Assembly (NCBI GenBank): GCA_031296345.1
Contig: JARLFW010000137.1
Span: 1-5,728, forward strand
Direction of reading: 5' to 3'
DNA length: 5,728 bases
Origin: Nitrosotalea sp.
GTDB lineage: Archaea; Thermoproteota; Nitrososphaeria; Nitrososphaerales; Nitrosopumilaceae
In this document: piece after piece, positions 5,436-5,728 of the stretch
Position numbering within the stretch: the first letter of the stretch is position 1
Layout of the letters: each line of letters starts with the position of its first letter
The notes under the pieces: generated by a model
Database searches by the model: none
The model's input: the letters and a program-made list of their open reading frames with translations, nothing else
What the model was told of the DNA's origin: nothing
Made by a program: the position numbers and the translations under genes

Positions 5436-5728
5436 TTACGGATTGTCTATTATCGGACAATCAAGGATGTAATTATTGCCAAGTACTGATGCTTCTTGTA
5501 CTGTTATGTCCCCAACTGATATTTCATAGTCAATGTCATTTTTATTTTCTAGAATTTTTGCACTTTGAGGATCTTTCCAAGTGATTATCGAGACTTTACA
5601 AATAGGACTGTAAGAAGAATCACCTGGTTGTGCACTAGATATTCCTTCTTGATAACCAAAAGGTCCAGCACCTTGTAAGCCATTAGTAAAGTGATAGAGA
5701 TCTCTTGCAGATGATTCAAGAATTGAAA
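5436..5728 (-). CDS. C-terminal part of a probable secreted thaumarchaeal protein (DUF7482-like); 5' end outside window
   Basis: The minus strand is open from the right edge to TAA at 5438-5436, giving 96 complete codons with no start codon inside the window. The peptide contains HFTNGLQGAGPFGYQEGIS (12-30), AQPGDSSYSPICKV (32-45), ITWKDPQSAKIL (48-59), a DI-x-x-x-x-x-VGDITV stretch (64-76) and DCPIID (89-94). This order of blocks (TNG-x-x-G-x-G-P, QPGD-x-x-YSP, W-x-DP-x-x-A, G-x-I-x-V, NCPxID-like end) resembles, from memory, a repeated domain in secreted, often cupredoxin-linked proteins of marine ammonia-oxidising archaea, so a role outside the cell membrane is inferred. A signal peptide or copper domain would lie outside the window. 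Two cysteines (43 and 90) could pair. That it is a real gene is well supported by the uninterrupted frame and the protein-like composition; the function is unknown. Confidence 0.72.
   Translation of the reverse strand, partial: SILESSARDLYHFTNGLQGAGPFGYQEGISSAQPGDSSYSPICKVSIITWKDPQSAKILENKNDIDYEISVGDITVQEASVLGNNYILDCPIIDNP
5441..5462. repeat. 7-base perfect inverted repeat near a gene end
   Basis: GATTGTC (5441-5447) and GACAATC (5456-5462) are perfect complements around an 8-base loop. The repeat lies in the last codons of the minus-strand gene that ends at 5436. It is not followed by a T-run on the minus strand, so an ordinary intrinsic terminator is unlikely; chance is possible. Confidence 0.4.

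Noticed and set aside
5318..5584. Plus-strand open frame of 88 codons across the cobJ start and the right-edge gene
   Set aside because: It is antisense to two convincing coding regions and to the cobJ promoter; its translation is a leucine/cysteine-rich shadow.

Overview
The window looks like a piece of an AT-rich archaeal chromosome, most probably an ammonia-oxidising archaeon of the Nitrososphaeria (Thaumarchaeota; Nitrosopumilus/Nitrosarchaeum-like). The reasons are a compact archaeal-type tyrosyl-tRNA synthetase, a stand-alone MtrA-type corrinoid domain, a luciferase-like (F420-type) oxidoreductase beside a cobalamin-synthesis gene, TATA boxes about 25 bases from start codons with almost no Shine-Dalgarno sequences (leaderless transcripts), and a partial secreted protein whose C-terminus resembles proteins common in marine Thaumarchaeota. 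This assignment is inference; no rRNA gene is present.

Layout from left to right. (1) 1-327, plus strand: the C-terminal part of a dimeric-type dUTP diphosphatase whose start lies outside the window. (2) 321-1894, minus strand: a two-gene operon, a DegT/DnrJ/EryC1/StrS-type PLP aminotransferase (TTG start) followed, with an ATGA stop/start overlap, by a soluble MtrA-like cobalamin-binding protein. (3) 1895-1979: an 85-base divergent promoter region. (4) 1980-2543, plus: a four-helix membrane protein that I do not recognise. (5) 2577-3626, plus: tyrS, with its own TATA box on the stop codon of the preceding gene. (6) 3619-5389, minus: cobJ/cbiH followed after a single base by an LLM-class oxidoreductase gene, a second tight operon. 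(7) 5436-5728, minus: the last 96 codons of a probable secreted protein; its start lies beyond the right edge.

The genes are mostly housekeeping or cofactor metabolism. A corrin-ring methyltransferase (CobJ/CbiH) and a predicted corrinoid-carrying protein (MtrA-like) lie within 4 kb of each other, together with a member of the enzyme superfamily that contains methylene-tetrahydromethanopterin reductase. The MtrA-like protein, in an organism with no other sign of methanogenesis in this window and lacking the membrane anchor of methanogen MtrA, is the most interesting item. No mobile element, CRISPR array, tRNA or rRNA gene was seen, and no stretch over 300 bases lacks a gene.
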